From contig NZ_VOHA01000029.1 in assembly GCF_007859315.1 (NCBI RefSeq), positions 1 through 64,000 of the forward strand: a DNA stretch of 64,000 nt. Reading direction: 5' to 3'. The position numbers and the translations under genes are program-made. Position 1 is the stretch's first letter, and every line of letters begins with the position of its first letter. The stretch is from Reyranella sp. CPCC 100927 (GTDB taxonomy: Bacteria; Pseudomonadota; Alphaproteobacteria; Reyranellales; Reyranellaceae). This document shows positions 42,866 through 51,983 of the stretch, one piece after another. The notes beneath the pieces are model-generated. The model had not been told where the DNA came from, did not search any database, and saw only the letters and a program-made list of their open reading frames with translations.

Positions 42866-43951
42866 CTACGCTGCCATCTCCAGCCGGGGATAGTCCGTGT
42901 AGCCTCGCATGTCGCCGCCGTAGAACGTCGTCGTGTCGGGCACGTTCAGCGGCGCGTTGCGGGCGAGACGCTCGACGAGATCGGGATTCGCCAGGAACGC
43001 CCGGCCGAAGGCGATCAGATCGGCGCGGCCTGTTTCAATCGCCGTCATCGCGAGGTCGCGATCGTAGCCGTTGTTGGCCATGTACATCCCTTTGAAGGCC
43101 CGGCGCAGCACTTGAACATCGTGACCGGGCTGCAGGTCACGCGATCCGCCAGGATGGCCTTCGGGCATGTGCAGGTATGCCAGAGGATAATCGTTCAACC
43201 GCTCGATGACGTAGCCGAACGTCGTCATCGGATCGCTGTCGGTCATGTCGTTGGCCTGGCTGAACGGCGCCAGGCGCAAGCCCACGCGGCCGGGCCATTC
43301 GGCGCTGACGGCTTCGATGACGTCGAACAGGAAACGAGCGCGGTTGGCCAGCGATCCACCGTAGTCGTCAGTGCGCCGGTTCGTGCCGTCCTGCAGGAAC
43401 TGATCGATCAGGTAGCCGTTGGCGCCGTGGATCTCGATACCGTCCAGGCCGGCCTCGCGAGCGTTGCGCGCGGCAAGCGCGAAGTCGCGTACGATGGTGC
43501 GGATCTCATCGACGTCAAGCGCGCGCGGTTGGCCGGCAGCGATGAACTGCGTGCCGTCGAAGACGCGGGCCTTGGCTTGCACCGCCGAGGGAGCCACCGG
43601 CGCTGCCCCGCCGGGGCGCAGGCTTGCGTGCGAGATGCGGCCGACGTGCCAGAGCTGGGCGAAGATGCGTCCGTGACGCGCATGAACGGCCTCGGCGATC
43701 TGGCGCCAGCCATCGATCTGCTGTGGCGTGTACGTGCCGGGCGCGCGCACGCCACCGACGGCGTCGGCGGAAATGTCGGTCGCTTCACTGATGATCAGGC
43801 CGGCACTGGCGCGCTGGGCGTAGTACGTGGCGTTCAGCGCCGTCGGTGCATTGGTGCCGGCAGCCGCGCGATTGCGGGTCAGCGGCGACATCACGAGGCG
43901 GTTGGGCAACGTCAGCGTGCCGATCCGCAACGGGGAGAACAGGGTGGTCAT
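42866..43951 (-). CDS. Old Yellow Enzyme family NADH:flavin oxidoreductase
   Basis: A 361-residue FMN-dependent ene-reductase of the NemA/xenobiotic-reductase type. Motifs include LFSPLRIGTLTLPNRLVMSPLTRNRA (FMN binding), IFAQLWHVGRIS, GIEIHGANGYLIDQFL with the substrate-binding His-x-x-Asn pair, DGTNRRTDDYGGSLANRARF with the proton-donor Tyr region, and IAFGRAFLANPDLVERL binding FMN phosphate. It reduces activated C=C bonds, nitro compounds or quinones using NAD(P)H in the cytoplasm. Its expression could be linked to the many GST and quinone-reductase genes nearby. Confidence 0.93.
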   Translation of the reverse strand: MTTLFSPLRIGTLTLPNRLVMSPLTRNRAAAGTNAPTALNATYYAQRASAGLIISEATDISADAVGGVRAPGTYTPQQIDGWRQIAEAVHARHGRIFAQLWHVGRISHASLRPGGAAPVAPSAVQAKARVFDGTQFIAAGQPRALDVDEIRTIVRDFALAARNAREAGLDGIEIHGANGYLIDQFLQDGTNRRTDDYGGSLANRARFLFDVIEAVSAEWPGRVGLRLAPFSQANDMTDSDPMTTFGYVIERLNDYPLAYLHMPEGHPGGSRDLQPGHDVQVLRRAFKGMYMANNGYDRDLAMTAIETGRADLIAFGRAFLANPDLVERLARNAPLNVPDTTTFYGGDMRGYTDYPRLEMAA

Positions 43952-44047
43952 GGCGGGTACCCTTCCAGTGGAACAGGCCGGCGACGGAGCCGGGATGTCC
44001 GGAAGGTATTCGCGCCAGAGTGCGCTATAAATACGCCATGGATCCCA

Positions 44048-44683
44048 TCACTGGGGACTGTCAGTCGCCAATTCGGCATCAGGCGGCAGCTCAAAAGTGG
44101 CATCGTAGCGAAACAGCACACCGGCCAAGGGGTGCCGGATGACCATGCACATGGTGAAGCGAGTCTCGTCCACCGGGCGTTCTTCGACATAGGCCTTGCC
44201 GAACAGCAGGCCGAGTGGGATGGGCAGACGCCATCCCAGGATGCGCCAGATGTAGCCGGCGCTCCTGAACACCAAAGCCCCGTCCTCGGCGCCAACGATC
44301 AGCCGCATGCCGACGCCGAAGCGCACGAACTCGATCACCTCGTTGTCTCGCACGTGTTCCATGTGCGAGCGAAAATGAAAATCGGTGCGATCGTCGATGT
44401 GAAAGACTCGATCCCAGTAGATGAAGGCGTCGTCTGGCCGGCAGTTGTAGTGCACGTCGATGGGAACATCCTTGCGCCGATAGGGGACGATGGCACCGAA
44501 CAGCAGGCCGAAAGGGATGAGCAGCTTGGCCACGGCGGCGTGATGGATTTCGTGCATGACGCCGCGCACGGTGATGCGGTCGTCCGAGTATGGGCGCAGA
44601 AAATAATGGCGCCGGATCACCGCGCCGAGGCGGTTCCAATCGTTACCCAGCACCTGCTGGAAAGCAGGCAGGTCCGGTTTCAT
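44048..44683 (-). CDS. DUF4166 domain protein
   Basis: A 211-residue soluble protein whose pattern matches DUF4166: VRGVMHEIHHAAVAKLLIPFGLLFGAIVPY, FIYWDRVFHIDDRTDFHFRSHME, NEVIEFVRFGVGMRL, GYIWRILGWRLPIPLGLLFGKAYVEERP and IRHPLAGVLFRYDATFEL. DUF4166 is often fused to or beside SDR-like saccharopine reductase domains; none is seen here. Function unknown. The start at 44683 (MKPDLP) is preferred over an in-frame start nine bases upstream. Confidence 0.72.
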   Translation of the reverse strand: MKPDLPAFQQVLGNDWNRLGAVIRRHYFLRPYSDDRITVRGVMHEIHHAAVAKLLIPFGLLFGAIVPYRRKDVPIDVHYNCRPDDAFIYWDRVFHIDDRTDFHFRSHMEHVRDNEVIEFVRFGVGMRLIVGAEDGALVFRSAGYIWRILGWRLPIPLGLLFGKAYVEERPVDETRFTMCMVIRHPLAGVLFRYDATFELPPDAELATDSPQ

Positions 44684-44795
44684 ACTGGCCAATGATAATG
44701 CTCCGGCAACGTGTTCATTCGCGTCAAGCCAGAGAGTATAAACGGAACAACGTCACCCCTTGCCTCAAAGGCGAGGGGATCATCAGGAGAACTCC

Positions 44796-45191
44796 ATGCC
44801 TGCCGATGTCGGAAAATATCAGGACCTGCTGACCACCGCCAAGGCGCTTGCCCATTTGGCAACGCGCATGGCGGACGGTTCACCGCAGGTCACGCCGGTC
44901 TGGTTCGATTGGCTTGACGGCAAGGTCCGGGTGAACACGGCGCGCGGCCGGGTCAAGGACAGGAACATGCAGGAAGGTAACCCGGTGGCGCTGTCGATCG
45001 TCGATCCGGCCAACCCGTATCGCTACGTGCAGATCCGCGGCACCATCACGCGCCGGACCGAGACCGGCGCCGAGGATCACATCAACCAGCTCTCGCGGAA
45101 GTATACCGGAGATACCTACAAATTCGGCCAGCCCGGCGATGTGCGCGTAATGTGTGAGATCACGCCGACGTCCGTCTCCGGCATGGGCTGA
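44796..45191 (+). CDS. PPOX-class flavin/F420-binding protein
   Basis: A 131-residue split-barrel protein of the pyridoxamine-phosphate-oxidase-like superfamily: HLATRMADGSPQVTPVWFDWLDGKVRVNTARGRVKDRNMQEGNPVALSIVDPANPYRYVQIRG is the characteristic order. TPVWFDW with R-x-K-x-R-N is typical of F420/FMN-dependent members. It probably reduces a small substrate with a bound deazaflavin or FMN. ATG at 44796 has CAGGAG eight bases upstream. It is convergent with the lipoprotein gene, with a strong hairpin between. Confidence 0.85.
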   Translation: MPADVGKYQDLLTTAKALAHLATRMADGSPQVTPVWFDWLDGKVRVNTARGRVKDRNMQEGNPVALSIVDPANPYRYVQIRGTITRRTETGAEDHINQLSRKYTGDTYKFGQPGDVRVMCEITPTSVSGMG

Positions 45192-45212
45192 CTGGGTATT
45201 TTCCCCATGATC

Positions 45213-45238
45213 CCGGCGAGCGCGAGCACGCTCGCCGG
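45213..45238. terminator. Perfect hairpin between convergent genes
   Basis: CCGGCGAGCG pairs with CGCTCGCCGG (10 base pairs) around a 6-base loop, midway between the PPOX-type gene and the end of the lipoprotein gene. No T-run follows, but the symmetry suits bidirectional termination. Confidence 0.55.
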
Positions 45239-45255
45239 TCGTGCCGGCGCACCGC

Positions 45256-45867
45256 CTATCCGTTGTTGACGATCGCCGCGGCGCGTTTCTGTTCCACAAC
45301 AGCAAGGGCGCGGTCGCGCGCCTCTTCCAGTCGCCGGATGTCGATCTGGCAGAACTCGCGCTGTTGCGGATTGCACTTGTCATTGACGGCCTTGATATCG
45401 GCCGTCACCAGTTCCTTGATTTGCTCGGCAATGCGCGTGAAGTGCGCATCGCGGTCCGACGGTGTGCGGAACGGCGGCGGCGCCATCACGATGATGTTCC
45501 GCTCCGGATAGTAGTTGTTGGCGCCTGACGATGCATCGACGGCGGCGCCGATCAGGCCGCCCATCAGAATGTTACCGAGCGTCGCGCCACTGAAAGTCGG
45601 TTCGATGATTTCGGTGGTCTGCTCGGAGCCGGCACCGGTACATACCACCGTCAGGGGGTCCTTGCGCCGCAGCACCCTCAGCTTGCCTGGCGTTTTAGTG
45701 ATACTACCCAGGCTGCCGTCTCCAGAACGCGATACCGCGCACTGGGCGCCCTCAGGATAAGTGACGAACGTCAATTCCTGGCTTGTGCCGGACAAGACCG
45801 TAGCACACGACCCCAACAACATCGCCGTCGCCACACCGGCGGCGATGCCCAAACCCTTGAGATACAT
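45256..45867 (-). CDS. Putative lipoprotein of unknown function
   Basis: A 203-residue protein with a lipoprotein signal: GIAAGVATAMLLGSC, lipobox LGSC, lipidation at Cys21. A PEGA-like strand follows (TYPEGAQCAVSR, TPGKLRVLRR, LTVVCTGAGSEQ), then a glycine-rich hydrophobic stretch (GATLGNILMGGLIGAAVDASSGA) and a C-terminal charged helix that may be coiled coil (DIRRLEEARDRALAVVEQKRA). It is probably anchored in the outer membrane. A single CAATCTAACAG half-site, as in the blocks at 3493 and 4455, lies about 45 bases upstream of its start. Confidence 0.78.
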   Translation of the reverse strand: MYLKGLGIAAGVATAMLLGSCATVLSGTSQELTFVTYPEGAQCAVSRSGDGSLGSITKTPGKLRVLRRKDPLTVVCTGAGSEQTTEIIEPTFSGATLGNILMGGLIGAAVDASSGANNYYPERNIIVMAPPPFRTPSDRDAHFTRIAEQIKELVTADIKAVNDKCNPQQREFCQIDIRRLEEARDRALAVVEQKRAAAIVNNG

Positions 45868-45977
45868 GAAACCCTACTTCCCCAGTGACCCAGCCTTCTT
45901 CGGAGGCATGTTATTCAATCTAACAGTGTGGAGAGCGGGTCGCTACATCTTTTGCGCGCAGGTGTGAATTCTTGCGA

Positions 45978-46595
45978 TCAGCCGCCCTGCTCCTGTACCG
46001 CTTGGCGTACATTCGGACGTGCTGCCATTCGATTGCGGTGATCCATGATGCGCGGCAGGCGGGTGACATCGACGCCATCCGCTTCCAGCCAGCGGGCGAG
46101 CGTGTAGAGATAGGGATCGCAGATCGAGTACTGGTCGCCCAGGACCCATGGTCCCTTGAGCATGGTACGTTCGATCAGGTCGAAGCACCCGAATACGCTC
46201 TCCGGCACTTTCCGCTTCATGGCTTCGATCGCAGCCGCGTCGTCCGCCCACCGATAACCGCGCATGCGATGGGCATGCGCGACATGAACGGTTGAGCACA
46301 GATAGCTGTTGAACGCCTGGGCCTGGGCGAAGGCAAAGGGATCGGTCGGCGCCAGCACTGCAGCGGGGAACGATTGCGCGATGAAGGCCAGGATCGCCGG
46401 CGTTTCGGTCAGTACCCCCTTGTCCGTCACCAACGCCGGCACGCGCCCCTTGGGATTGACGCGCAGGTAGTCCGGCGATTGTTGTTCGTTGGCGGCGAAA
46501 TCGATTCGCGTAGCTTTGAACGCGGCACCGGCGTCGATCAGCGCGATGTGGCTGGCCAGCGCACAGGTGTTGGGCGTGTAGAAAAACGTGAACAC
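45978..46595 (-). CDS. Glutathione S-transferase family protein
   Basis: A 205-residue GST: N-terminal thioredoxin fold (FTFFYTPNTCALASHIALIDAGA, VNPKGRVPALVTDKGVLTETPAILAFIA) and helical C-terminal domain (GPWVLGDQYSICDPYLYTLARWLEADG). The TPNTCALASHIAL start and ETPAI glutathione-binding turn suggest the beta-type bacterial class. GTG at 46595 with AGGGAGA upstream is the start; the open frame before it belongs to no domain. It is 22 bases downstream of the dienelactone-hydrolase gene and probably cotranscribed with it. Confidence 0.88.
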   Translation of the reverse strand: MFTFFYTPNTCALASHIALIDAGAAFKATRIDFAANEQQSPDYLRVNPKGRVPALVTDKGVLTETPAILAFIAQSFPAAVLAPTDPFAFAQAQAFNSYLCSTVHVAHAHRMRGYRWADDAAAIEAMKRKVPESVFGCFDLIERTMLKGPWVLGDQYSICDPYLYTLARWLEADGVDVTRLPRIMDHRNRMAARPNVRQAVQEQGG

Positions 46596-46617
46596 GGCGA
46601 TCTCCCTGGTCTGCGGG

Positions 46618-47445
46618 CTAGTCCGGCGATGGCGCCAGTCGACGGGTGAAAAATGCCAGGATTTCGTCGCGCGCCGCAATCGTTGGCTGACCGGCCGTGT
46701 CGATGAGGTGGACCGTCACGACGCTGTGCGGGCTCGTCACGTGACGTGCGAAGAAGGGCGGCACATCCGGGTTGGCGGCGCTGTCGGGCAGCACCCGGCT
46801 GACGAAGCGCTCGCCGAGTGCGGCGGCGTAGGCGGCGAAGCGCTGGCTCCGACAGAACGAGTCGCCGTCGAACCTGTACGCCAGCACCGTGAGGTCTTCC
46901 CGTTCGAGGCGGGCACGCACGGCCGCGGCGTCCTCGGGTGCGATCTCGATGCCGGCCGGATCGTTGAGCGGCAGCGACGGCTGGCAGAGGACAGGTGCCA
47001 GCACCGATGGCTCGAGCATCATCGTAAGCGCGAAGTTGCCGGTGAAGCACATGCCGATGGCGCCGACGCCCGGGCCGCCGCATTGCTGGTGCGCCAGCCG
47101 GGCGAGCGCCATCAGCCACCGGGTGACCGGGCTCGACTGATTTGCGGCCAGCGCGCGAAACTCGGCGCTGACGCAGGCACGCTGGAACACGGCGGCGCCT
47201 TCCGCCGCCGCCGGCATGGCGCCGTCGCGGCCGAAGAGCGATGGCATGTAGACGGTGAAATCCGCATCGCGAACCCAGCGCGCAAATCGTGCGACGTGCG
47301 GACTGATGCCCGGCATCTCGGTCATCACGATGACCGCCGGTCCGGAACCCGCGACATGGACCACCTTGGTCGTACCCTCGAGCGTGATCGGCCGGTGCTC
47401 GAAGTCCTCCAGGCGATCGTCCTCATTCAGATTCCGACTTGTCAT
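46618..47445 (-). CDS. Dienelactone hydrolase family protein
   Basis: A 275-residue alpha/beta hydrolase of the DLH family. The nucleophile is Cys in GAIGMCFTGNFAL, as in dienelactone hydrolases, after AVIVMTEMPGISPHVARFARWVRDADFTVYMPSLFG. The late catalytic region is HSVVTVHLIDTAG, where the His would be expected. Likely substrates are lactones or esters in aromatic or xenobiotic breakdown. ATG at 47445 and GTG at 47454 are alternative starts. A divergent AraC-type regulator gene lies 100 bases away and may control it. Confidence 0.85.
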   Translation of the reverse strand: MTSRNLNEDDRLEDFEHRPITLEGTTKVVHVAGSGPAVIVMTEMPGISPHVARFARWVRDADFTVYMPSLFGRDGAMPAAAEGAAVFQRACVSAEFRALAANQSSPVTRWLMALARLAHQQCGGPGVGAIGMCFTGNFALTMMLEPSVLAPVLCQPSLPLNDPAGIEIAPEDAAAVRARLEREDLTVLAYRFDGDSFCRSQRFAAYAAALGERFVSRVLPDSAANPDVPPFFARHVTSPHSVVTVHLIDTAGQPTIAARDEILAFFTRRLAPSPD

Positions 47446-47545
47446 GGGTGCCACCGTTTCTTCCCAGGCATGGCGGCCATGTTTGCCCGCGCAGGTACGT
47501 ATCGGCTAGTGTCGAATTCGACATTATTCAGGGTGAATCCGCCAC

Positions 47546-48505
47546 ATGACACGTACCCTGGTTCTGGCGTTTCCGGATGGCTTGGCGTCGAGCCTGGCCA
47601 TCACGCTCGACGCCCTCGAGACGGCGAACCACATCAGCCGCCAGGGTGGGCGTCGCCCGCCGTTTCAGGTGCAGACAGTGCCGTTGCGGCGAGCCGGGCC
47701 GGTGAAATTCACGCACGGCGATCTCCTGATCGTACCGGGACTGGGCGGTACCTCGGAGCAGGAGGTCATCGCACGCCTCGCCACGTTGCCGGCGCGGCGG
47801 GCAATCGACCTTGTCGGCCGCGCGAGCAAGGCGGGCGCGTCCATCGCGGCTTCATGCGCCGGTACTTTCGTGCTGGCTGAAGCAGGCTTGCTGTCGGCGC
47901 GGCGTGCCACGACGACCTGGTGGCTGGCAGCGCTGTTTCGGCGTCGGTATCCCGACGTGCGCCTTGAGCCGGACGCGATCGTGATGCCGGATTGGCCGTT
48001 GGCGACGGCCGGGGCGGCCATGGCGCAGATGGACCTCATGCTGTCGATCATCGCCAAGTTCGCCAGCCCGGCGCTGTCGGCTGCCTGCGCCCGCTATCTC
48101 GTGCTGGACCGGCGGCGCTCCCAGGCGCCCTACATGGCGCTGGCCTTCCTGGCAGGCCAGGACGAAACGGTCGCGCAGGCTGAAGCGTGGGTACGCCAGA
48201 ACATCCGCAAGGACTTTTCGGTCGATGCGGTGGCGGATGCCGTGGGCCTGTCCCCGCGCACCTTTGCGCGTCGCCTGGCGGCTGTCTGCGGCCTGTCGCC
48301 GATCCGATTTGTCCAGCGGATCCGGATCGAGGCTGCCGAGGTGCTGCTGGAGACGACGCGCCTGCCCGTCGATGCGGTTGCCCGCCAGGTCGGCTATGCC
48401 GAACCCTCGACGTTGCGGCGCCTGATTCGGCGGGAGGCACGGCGATCTCCGGCCGAGTGGCGGCGCGGGCGTGTGATGCCGAGTGTCCGGCAGCCACCGG
48501 CATAG
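47546..48505 (+). CDS. GlxA-type AraC-family transcriptional regulator
   Basis: A 319-residue regulator. Residues 1-180 form a DJ-1/PfpI (class I amidotransferase-like) domain, with the nucleophile-elbow position in IAASCAGTFVLAEAGLL and then ATTTWWLAALFRRRYPDV. Residues about 215-310 hold two AraC-type helix-turn-helix motifs (FSVDAVADAVGLSPRTFARRLAAVCG and LPVDAVARQVGYAEPSTLRRLIRREA). GlxA-type proteins usually activate neighbouring catabolic genes on sensing amines or lactam-like ligands. The divergent hydrolase/GST pair is the likely target. Confidence 0.9.
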   Translation: MTRTLVLAFPDGLASSLAITLDALETANHISRQGGRRPPFQVQTVPLRRAGPVKFTHGDLLIVPGLGGTSEQEVIARLATLPARRAIDLVGRASKAGASIAASCAGTFVLAEAGLLSARRATTTWWLAALFRRRYPDVRLEPDAIVMPDWPLATAGAAMAQMDLMLSIIAKFASPALSAACARYLVLDRRRSQAPYMALAFLAGQDETVAQAEAWVRQNIRKDFSVDAVADAVGLSPRTFARRLAAVCGLSPIRFVQRIRIEAAEVLLETTRLPVDAVARQVGYAEPSTLRRLIRREARRSPAEWRRGRVMPSVRQPPA

Positions 48506-48606
48506 CAAACGGATATCGCTGAAATAAGCAAAGGCGCGCTTCAATAGTGCGCGGATGACGCCAATATGAAGGGGACTGCGAGGCGTTACACAGGACGGTA
48601 CGTCCG

Positions 48607-49566
48607 ATGAAGCTGATGATCGATGGGGTTTGGCGCAGCGATATCGCGCCGCCGCCTGAACTGGCCGCCCAGCGTGCGATCCACGACGGTCGCTTTCGTC
48701 ACGTGGTCATGCCGCACCGGCCGTCAGCCTTTGCGGCCGAAGCCGGTCGCTATCACCTCTATGTCTCCTACGCCTGTCCGTTCGCACACCGCACGCTGGT
48801 GGTGCATGCGCTGAAACGACTGCGGGACATCGTGCCGATATCGATCGTGGATCCCATCTGGGACACACCCGACGGCTGGGCGTTCGGCGCCTCGCCCCTG
48901 TCGACACCGGATCGGGCCGGCAACGGTTTTCGCTTCCTGCATGAGGCCTATCGGGCATCGCATGCGACCTACACCGGGAAGGTGACGGTTCCCGTTCTCT
49001 GGGACACAGGCACGCGACAGATCGTCAACAACGAGTCGATCGAGATCGCGCGGATGCTGAACGCGGCGTTCGACACGGTCGGCGCCGATCATGGCGTTGA
49101 TCTTGATCCGCCGGCACGCAAACCCGAGATCGACGCATTGAGCCTTCGGATCGCGGAAAAGCTATCCAAGGGTGTTTACGCGGTTGGGCAAGCCCGGGAT
49201 CAGGGCGAGTACGACCTGTCGATGGGATCGCTGTTCGGCTTCCTCGACGAGATGGAGCGGTTCGTGGGTGACGGCCGTATGTTCCTGCTGGGAGACCAGC
49301 CGACATTGGCCGACGTTCTGATCTTCACGCCGCTGGTCCGCTTCGACGGTGTCTACAATCCGCTGTTCCGCGCCAGTCGAAAGCGCCTTGTCGATTATCC
49401 GGGCCTGGCTGCGCTCACCCGGCGGCTCTACGGCCTGCCGGGCGTCGCCGACACCGTGCGGTTCGACCATATCCTCACCCACTACTACGACGGTGACTGG
49501 GGCGTCGTAAGCCGGCGGGGCATTACACCGGAGGCGCCGGCGATCGACTTCCGCACGACGCCTTAG
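48607..49566 (+). CDS. Glutathionyl-hydroquinone reductase (YqjG/PcpF/ECM4 type)
   Basis: A 319-residue xi-class GST that reduces glutathionyl-(hydro)quinones back to hydroquinones with GSH. The catalytic Cys lies in LYVSYACPFAHRTLVV (family CPWAxR, with Phe for Trp) near residue 57. Other family blocks are VPVLWDTGTRQIVNNESIEIARMLN near residue 135, GVYAVGQARDQGEYD, FLLGDQPTLADVLIFTPLVRFDGVYNPLFR and the C-terminal HYYDGD. The length is normal. It fits with the other glutathione enzymes in this half of the window in handling quinones from aromatic metabolism. Confidence 0.92.
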   Translation: MKLMIDGVWRSDIAPPPELAAQRAIHDGRFRHVVMPHRPSAFAAEAGRYHLYVSYACPFAHRTLVVHALKRLRDIVPISIVDPIWDTPDGWAFGASPLSTPDRAGNGFRFLHEAYRASHATYTGKVTVPVLWDTGTRQIVNNESIEIARMLNAAFDTVGADHGVDLDPPARKPEIDALSLRIAEKLSKGVYAVGQARDQGEYDLSMGSLFGFLDEMERFVGDGRMFLLGDQPTLADVLIFTPLVRFDGVYNPLFRASRKRLVDYPGLAALTRRLYGLPGVADTVRFDHILTHYYDGDWGVVSRRGITPEAPAIDFRTTP

Positions 49567-49569
49567 CCG

Positions 49570-50424
49570 TCACAGCGACGCGCGATGCTCGCGAAAGGCG
49601 GCGGCCAGGGCGCGCAGGGCGGCGCGGGAGCGCGGGTCCGATACGGTGGAGTGCAGAACGACCGCCGCCGGCGGCAGTGACGGAAGACCCAGCTGCGCGC
49701 CAACCTCCACGGCACCGACGGGCGCGATGGTGCGCGCCATCGCCGCCACCGCAAGTCCAGCCGACACCGCCGCCGTGACGGCGGCCATGCCACCGCCGAC
49801 GAACACTTCCGTCCAGACGATACCGGCGTCATCCAGCAGGCGGGTGGCGATGGTGCGAACGCCGCACGTCTGGGCGAGCGATGCCAAGCGTAGCGGATCG
49901 CCGTCTCGACGCACGAAGGTGGGCGCTGCGAACCAGCCGAAGCGTTCCTGCGCCAGGACGTCGCCGTCGTGCCGATCGCTCTCCCGTCGCACGATCGCAG
50001 CGTCCAGGACACCACGGTCGAAGGCGTCGAGCAGACTGCGCGATGACTCGATCCGGACCTCGATCAGCAGTGCCGGGTCATGCGCGTGCAGACGGGCCAG
50101 CAGGATGGGAAGTTCCGTACTGGTGAACTGATCGGTGATGCCGAGAACGAAGCGGCGCGGCGTTGAGGAAAGCCCGGCCAGGGCACGCTGGTGCGCGGCC
50201 ACAAACTCGCGCGCGGGCCCCAGGAACGCCGCGCCGCGCGACGACAGGCGCACGAGGCGGGGCGTGCGTTCGATGAGCCTTTCGCCCAGTCGTTCCTCCA
50301 GTCGCTTCAGTTTGACACTGACCGCGGCCTGGGAGGTGTCGAGCGCTTCGGCCGCGCGCGTGAAGCTCTGAAATTCGGCCACGAGAACGAAGGCCTGCAC
50401 GGCATCAACGTCGAGGGTCGTCAT
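49570..50424 (-). CDS. LysR-family transcriptional regulator
   Basis: A 284-residue regulator with an N-terminal winged helix (VDAVQAFVLVAEFQSFTRAAEALDTSQAAVSVKLKRLEERLGERLIERTPR, residues 5-55) and a two-lobe effector domain (RRFVLGITDQF onward). It is divergent from the amidase-MFS pair, the usual layout for LysR control of the neighbouring operon; a palindrome lies between. It ends only three bases from the convergent quinone-reductase gene. Confidence 0.92.
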   Translation of the reverse strand: MTTLDVDAVQAFVLVAEFQSFTRAAEALDTSQAAVSVKLKRLEERLGERLIERTPRLVRLSSRGAAFLGPAREFVAAHQRALAGLSSTPRRFVLGITDQFTSTELPILLARLHAHDPALLIEVRIESSRSLLDAFDRGVLDAAIVRRESDRHDGDVLAQERFGWFAAPTFVRRDGDPLRLASLAQTCGVRTIATRLLDDAGIVWTEVFVGGGMAAVTAAVSAGLAVAAMARTIAPVGAVEVGAQLGLPSLPPAAVVLHSTVSDPRSRAALRALAAAFREHRASL

Positions 50425-50440
50425 TGTTCATATTGGAATG

Positions 50441-50459
50441 TTATCTCTGATATAGATAA
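50441..50459. promoter_or_regulatory. Inverted repeat, candidate LysR site
   Basis: TTATCT and AGATAA flank a 7-base spacer (CTGATAT), 17 bases upstream of the LysR gene start and about 110 bases before the amidase gene. The position suits an autoregulatory LysR binding box; no experimental support. Confidence 0.4.
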
Positions 50460-50566
50460 ACATCACATTCAGTTATTGTCAACGGATCACTAGGTTTGGG
50501 GCCGACACATGAGGCGCGGCTGAAATCTGAGGACAGCGCGCGCCGACAAACCTCTGAGGTGGACGG

Positions 50567-51973
50567 ATGACGGGCTGGCACTATGCAACCCTGACTGAAG
50601 CGGCCGATGCCATCAGGTCGCGGAAACTGTCTTCGGTGGAATTGACCGACGCGCTGCTGGATCGCATCGCGCAAGTCGATCCCACGCTTCATGCCTACGC
50701 GACCGTAACGCCGGAGGTCGCCCGGACACAGGCGCGTCGGGCCGACAAGGACCTTGCCGAGGGCCGCGATCGTGGGCCGTTGCATGGCATTCCCATCGCG
50801 GTCAAAGACATCTGCAACACGGCCGGCATCGTCACGGCCGCCGGCATGCCGATCCATGCCAGCCACGTCCCGGATTTCGACGCGACCGTCGTCAAGCGCC
50901 TGGCCGACGCCGGCGCGGTGCTGCTGGGCAAGCTGCAACTGACGGAAGGTGCCTTCGCCAAGCACCACCCTGGCATCGCCGTGCCGCGCAATCCCTGGCA
51001 TGCGGCGTACTACGCCGGCGCATCGTCCAGCGGTTCGGGCGTGGCGACCGCCGCCGGTCTCGCGTTCGGTGCGATCGGCAGCGATACCGGCGGCTCGATC
51101 CGTTTTCCCGCCGCCGCCAATGGCATCACCGGGCTGAAGCCGACCTGGGGCCGCGTCAGCCGCCACGGCGTATTCCCGCTGGCGCCCAGCCTCGATCACA
51201 TCGGACCGATGACACGGTCGGCCGCCGATGCGGGTGCCATGCTGGGCGCAATTGCCGGCCACGATCCGAGTGATCCGACGACGCTCGTCGCGCCGGTGCC
51301 CGACTATCTTGCCGATCTGGACAAGGGTGTCCGCGGCCTGCGAGTCGGGATCGATCTGTCCTATGCCGAAGACGGTGTCGACGCCGACATTGTCGGGGCG
51401 CTTCGCGACGCACGACGTGTGCTGGAGGACCAGGGCGCGGTGATTCGTGACGTGCGGGTTCCGGATCACGACGCGGTCACGGCGGCGTGGGGATCGCTGG
51501 CCGGTGTCGAGACCGGCATCGTTCACGCGGCGACATATCCTGCCCGGTCTTCGGACTATGGCCCGCCCGCCAGCGGCACGATCGCCGGCCTGATCGAGCA
51601 TGGTCGCACCGTTACGGCGATCGATCTGATGAACATCCACTATGCCCGGCTGGCCTTCGGCGGCGCCTTGGCCGCGCTGTTCCGCGACATCGACCTGCTG
51701 CTCATTCCCACGCAGCCGCTTGCCGATTTCACGGTAGCGCGGGAAGCCGCGCTCTTCACGCAGCCGGACGAGCTTGGCGCGTTCCTGCGTTTCGCGGCAC
51801 CCTTCGACATGTCCGGCAGTCCGACGCTCACGCTGCCGTGCGGCTTCACGGCGAGAGGACTGCCGCTCTCGTTCCAACTCGTCAGCCGGCACCTCGATGA
51901 AGCCCTGCTCGTGCGGGCCGGTCACGCCTACCAGCAGGCCACCGACTGGCACCGCAAGCAGCCGCTGCGGTGA
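50567..51973 (+). CDS. Amidase signature family hydrolase
   Basis: A 468-residue amidase with the Ser-cisSer-Lys triad: Lys80 in PIAVKD, the cis-Ser in GASSSGSGVATAAG (about residue 153) and nucleophile Ser177 in SDTGGSIRFPAA. PLHGIP and GLKPTWGRVSRHGVFPLAPSLDHIGPMTRS complete the signature. It hydrolyses an unidentified amide in the cytoplasm; there are no GatA-specific partner genes, so it is not the tRNA amidotransferase. ATG at 50567 follows GAGGTGG. It is cotranscribed with the MFS exporter starting 10 bases after its stop. Confidence 0.9.
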   Translation: MTGWHYATLTEAADAIRSRKLSSVELTDALLDRIAQVDPTLHAYATVTPEVARTQARRADKDLAEGRDRGPLHGIPIAVKDICNTAGIVTAAGMPIHASHVPDFDATVVKRLADAGAVLLGKLQLTEGAFAKHHPGIAVPRNPWHAAYYAGASSSGSGVATAAGLAFGAIGSDTGGSIRFPAAANGITGLKPTWGRVSRHGVFPLAPSLDHIGPMTRSAADAGAMLGAIAGHDPSDPTTLVAPVPDYLADLDKGVRGLRVGIDLSYAEDGVDADIVGALRDARRVLEDQGAVIRDVRVPDHDAVTAAWGSLAGVETGIVHAATYPARSSDYGPPASGTIAGLIEHGRTVTAIDLMNIHYARLAFGGALAALFRDIDLLLIPTQPLADFTVAREAALFTQPDELGAFLRFAAPFDMSGSPTLTLPCGFTARGLPLSFQLVSRHLDEALLVRAGHAYQQATDWHRKQPLR

Positions 51974-51983
51974 GGGGCGCATC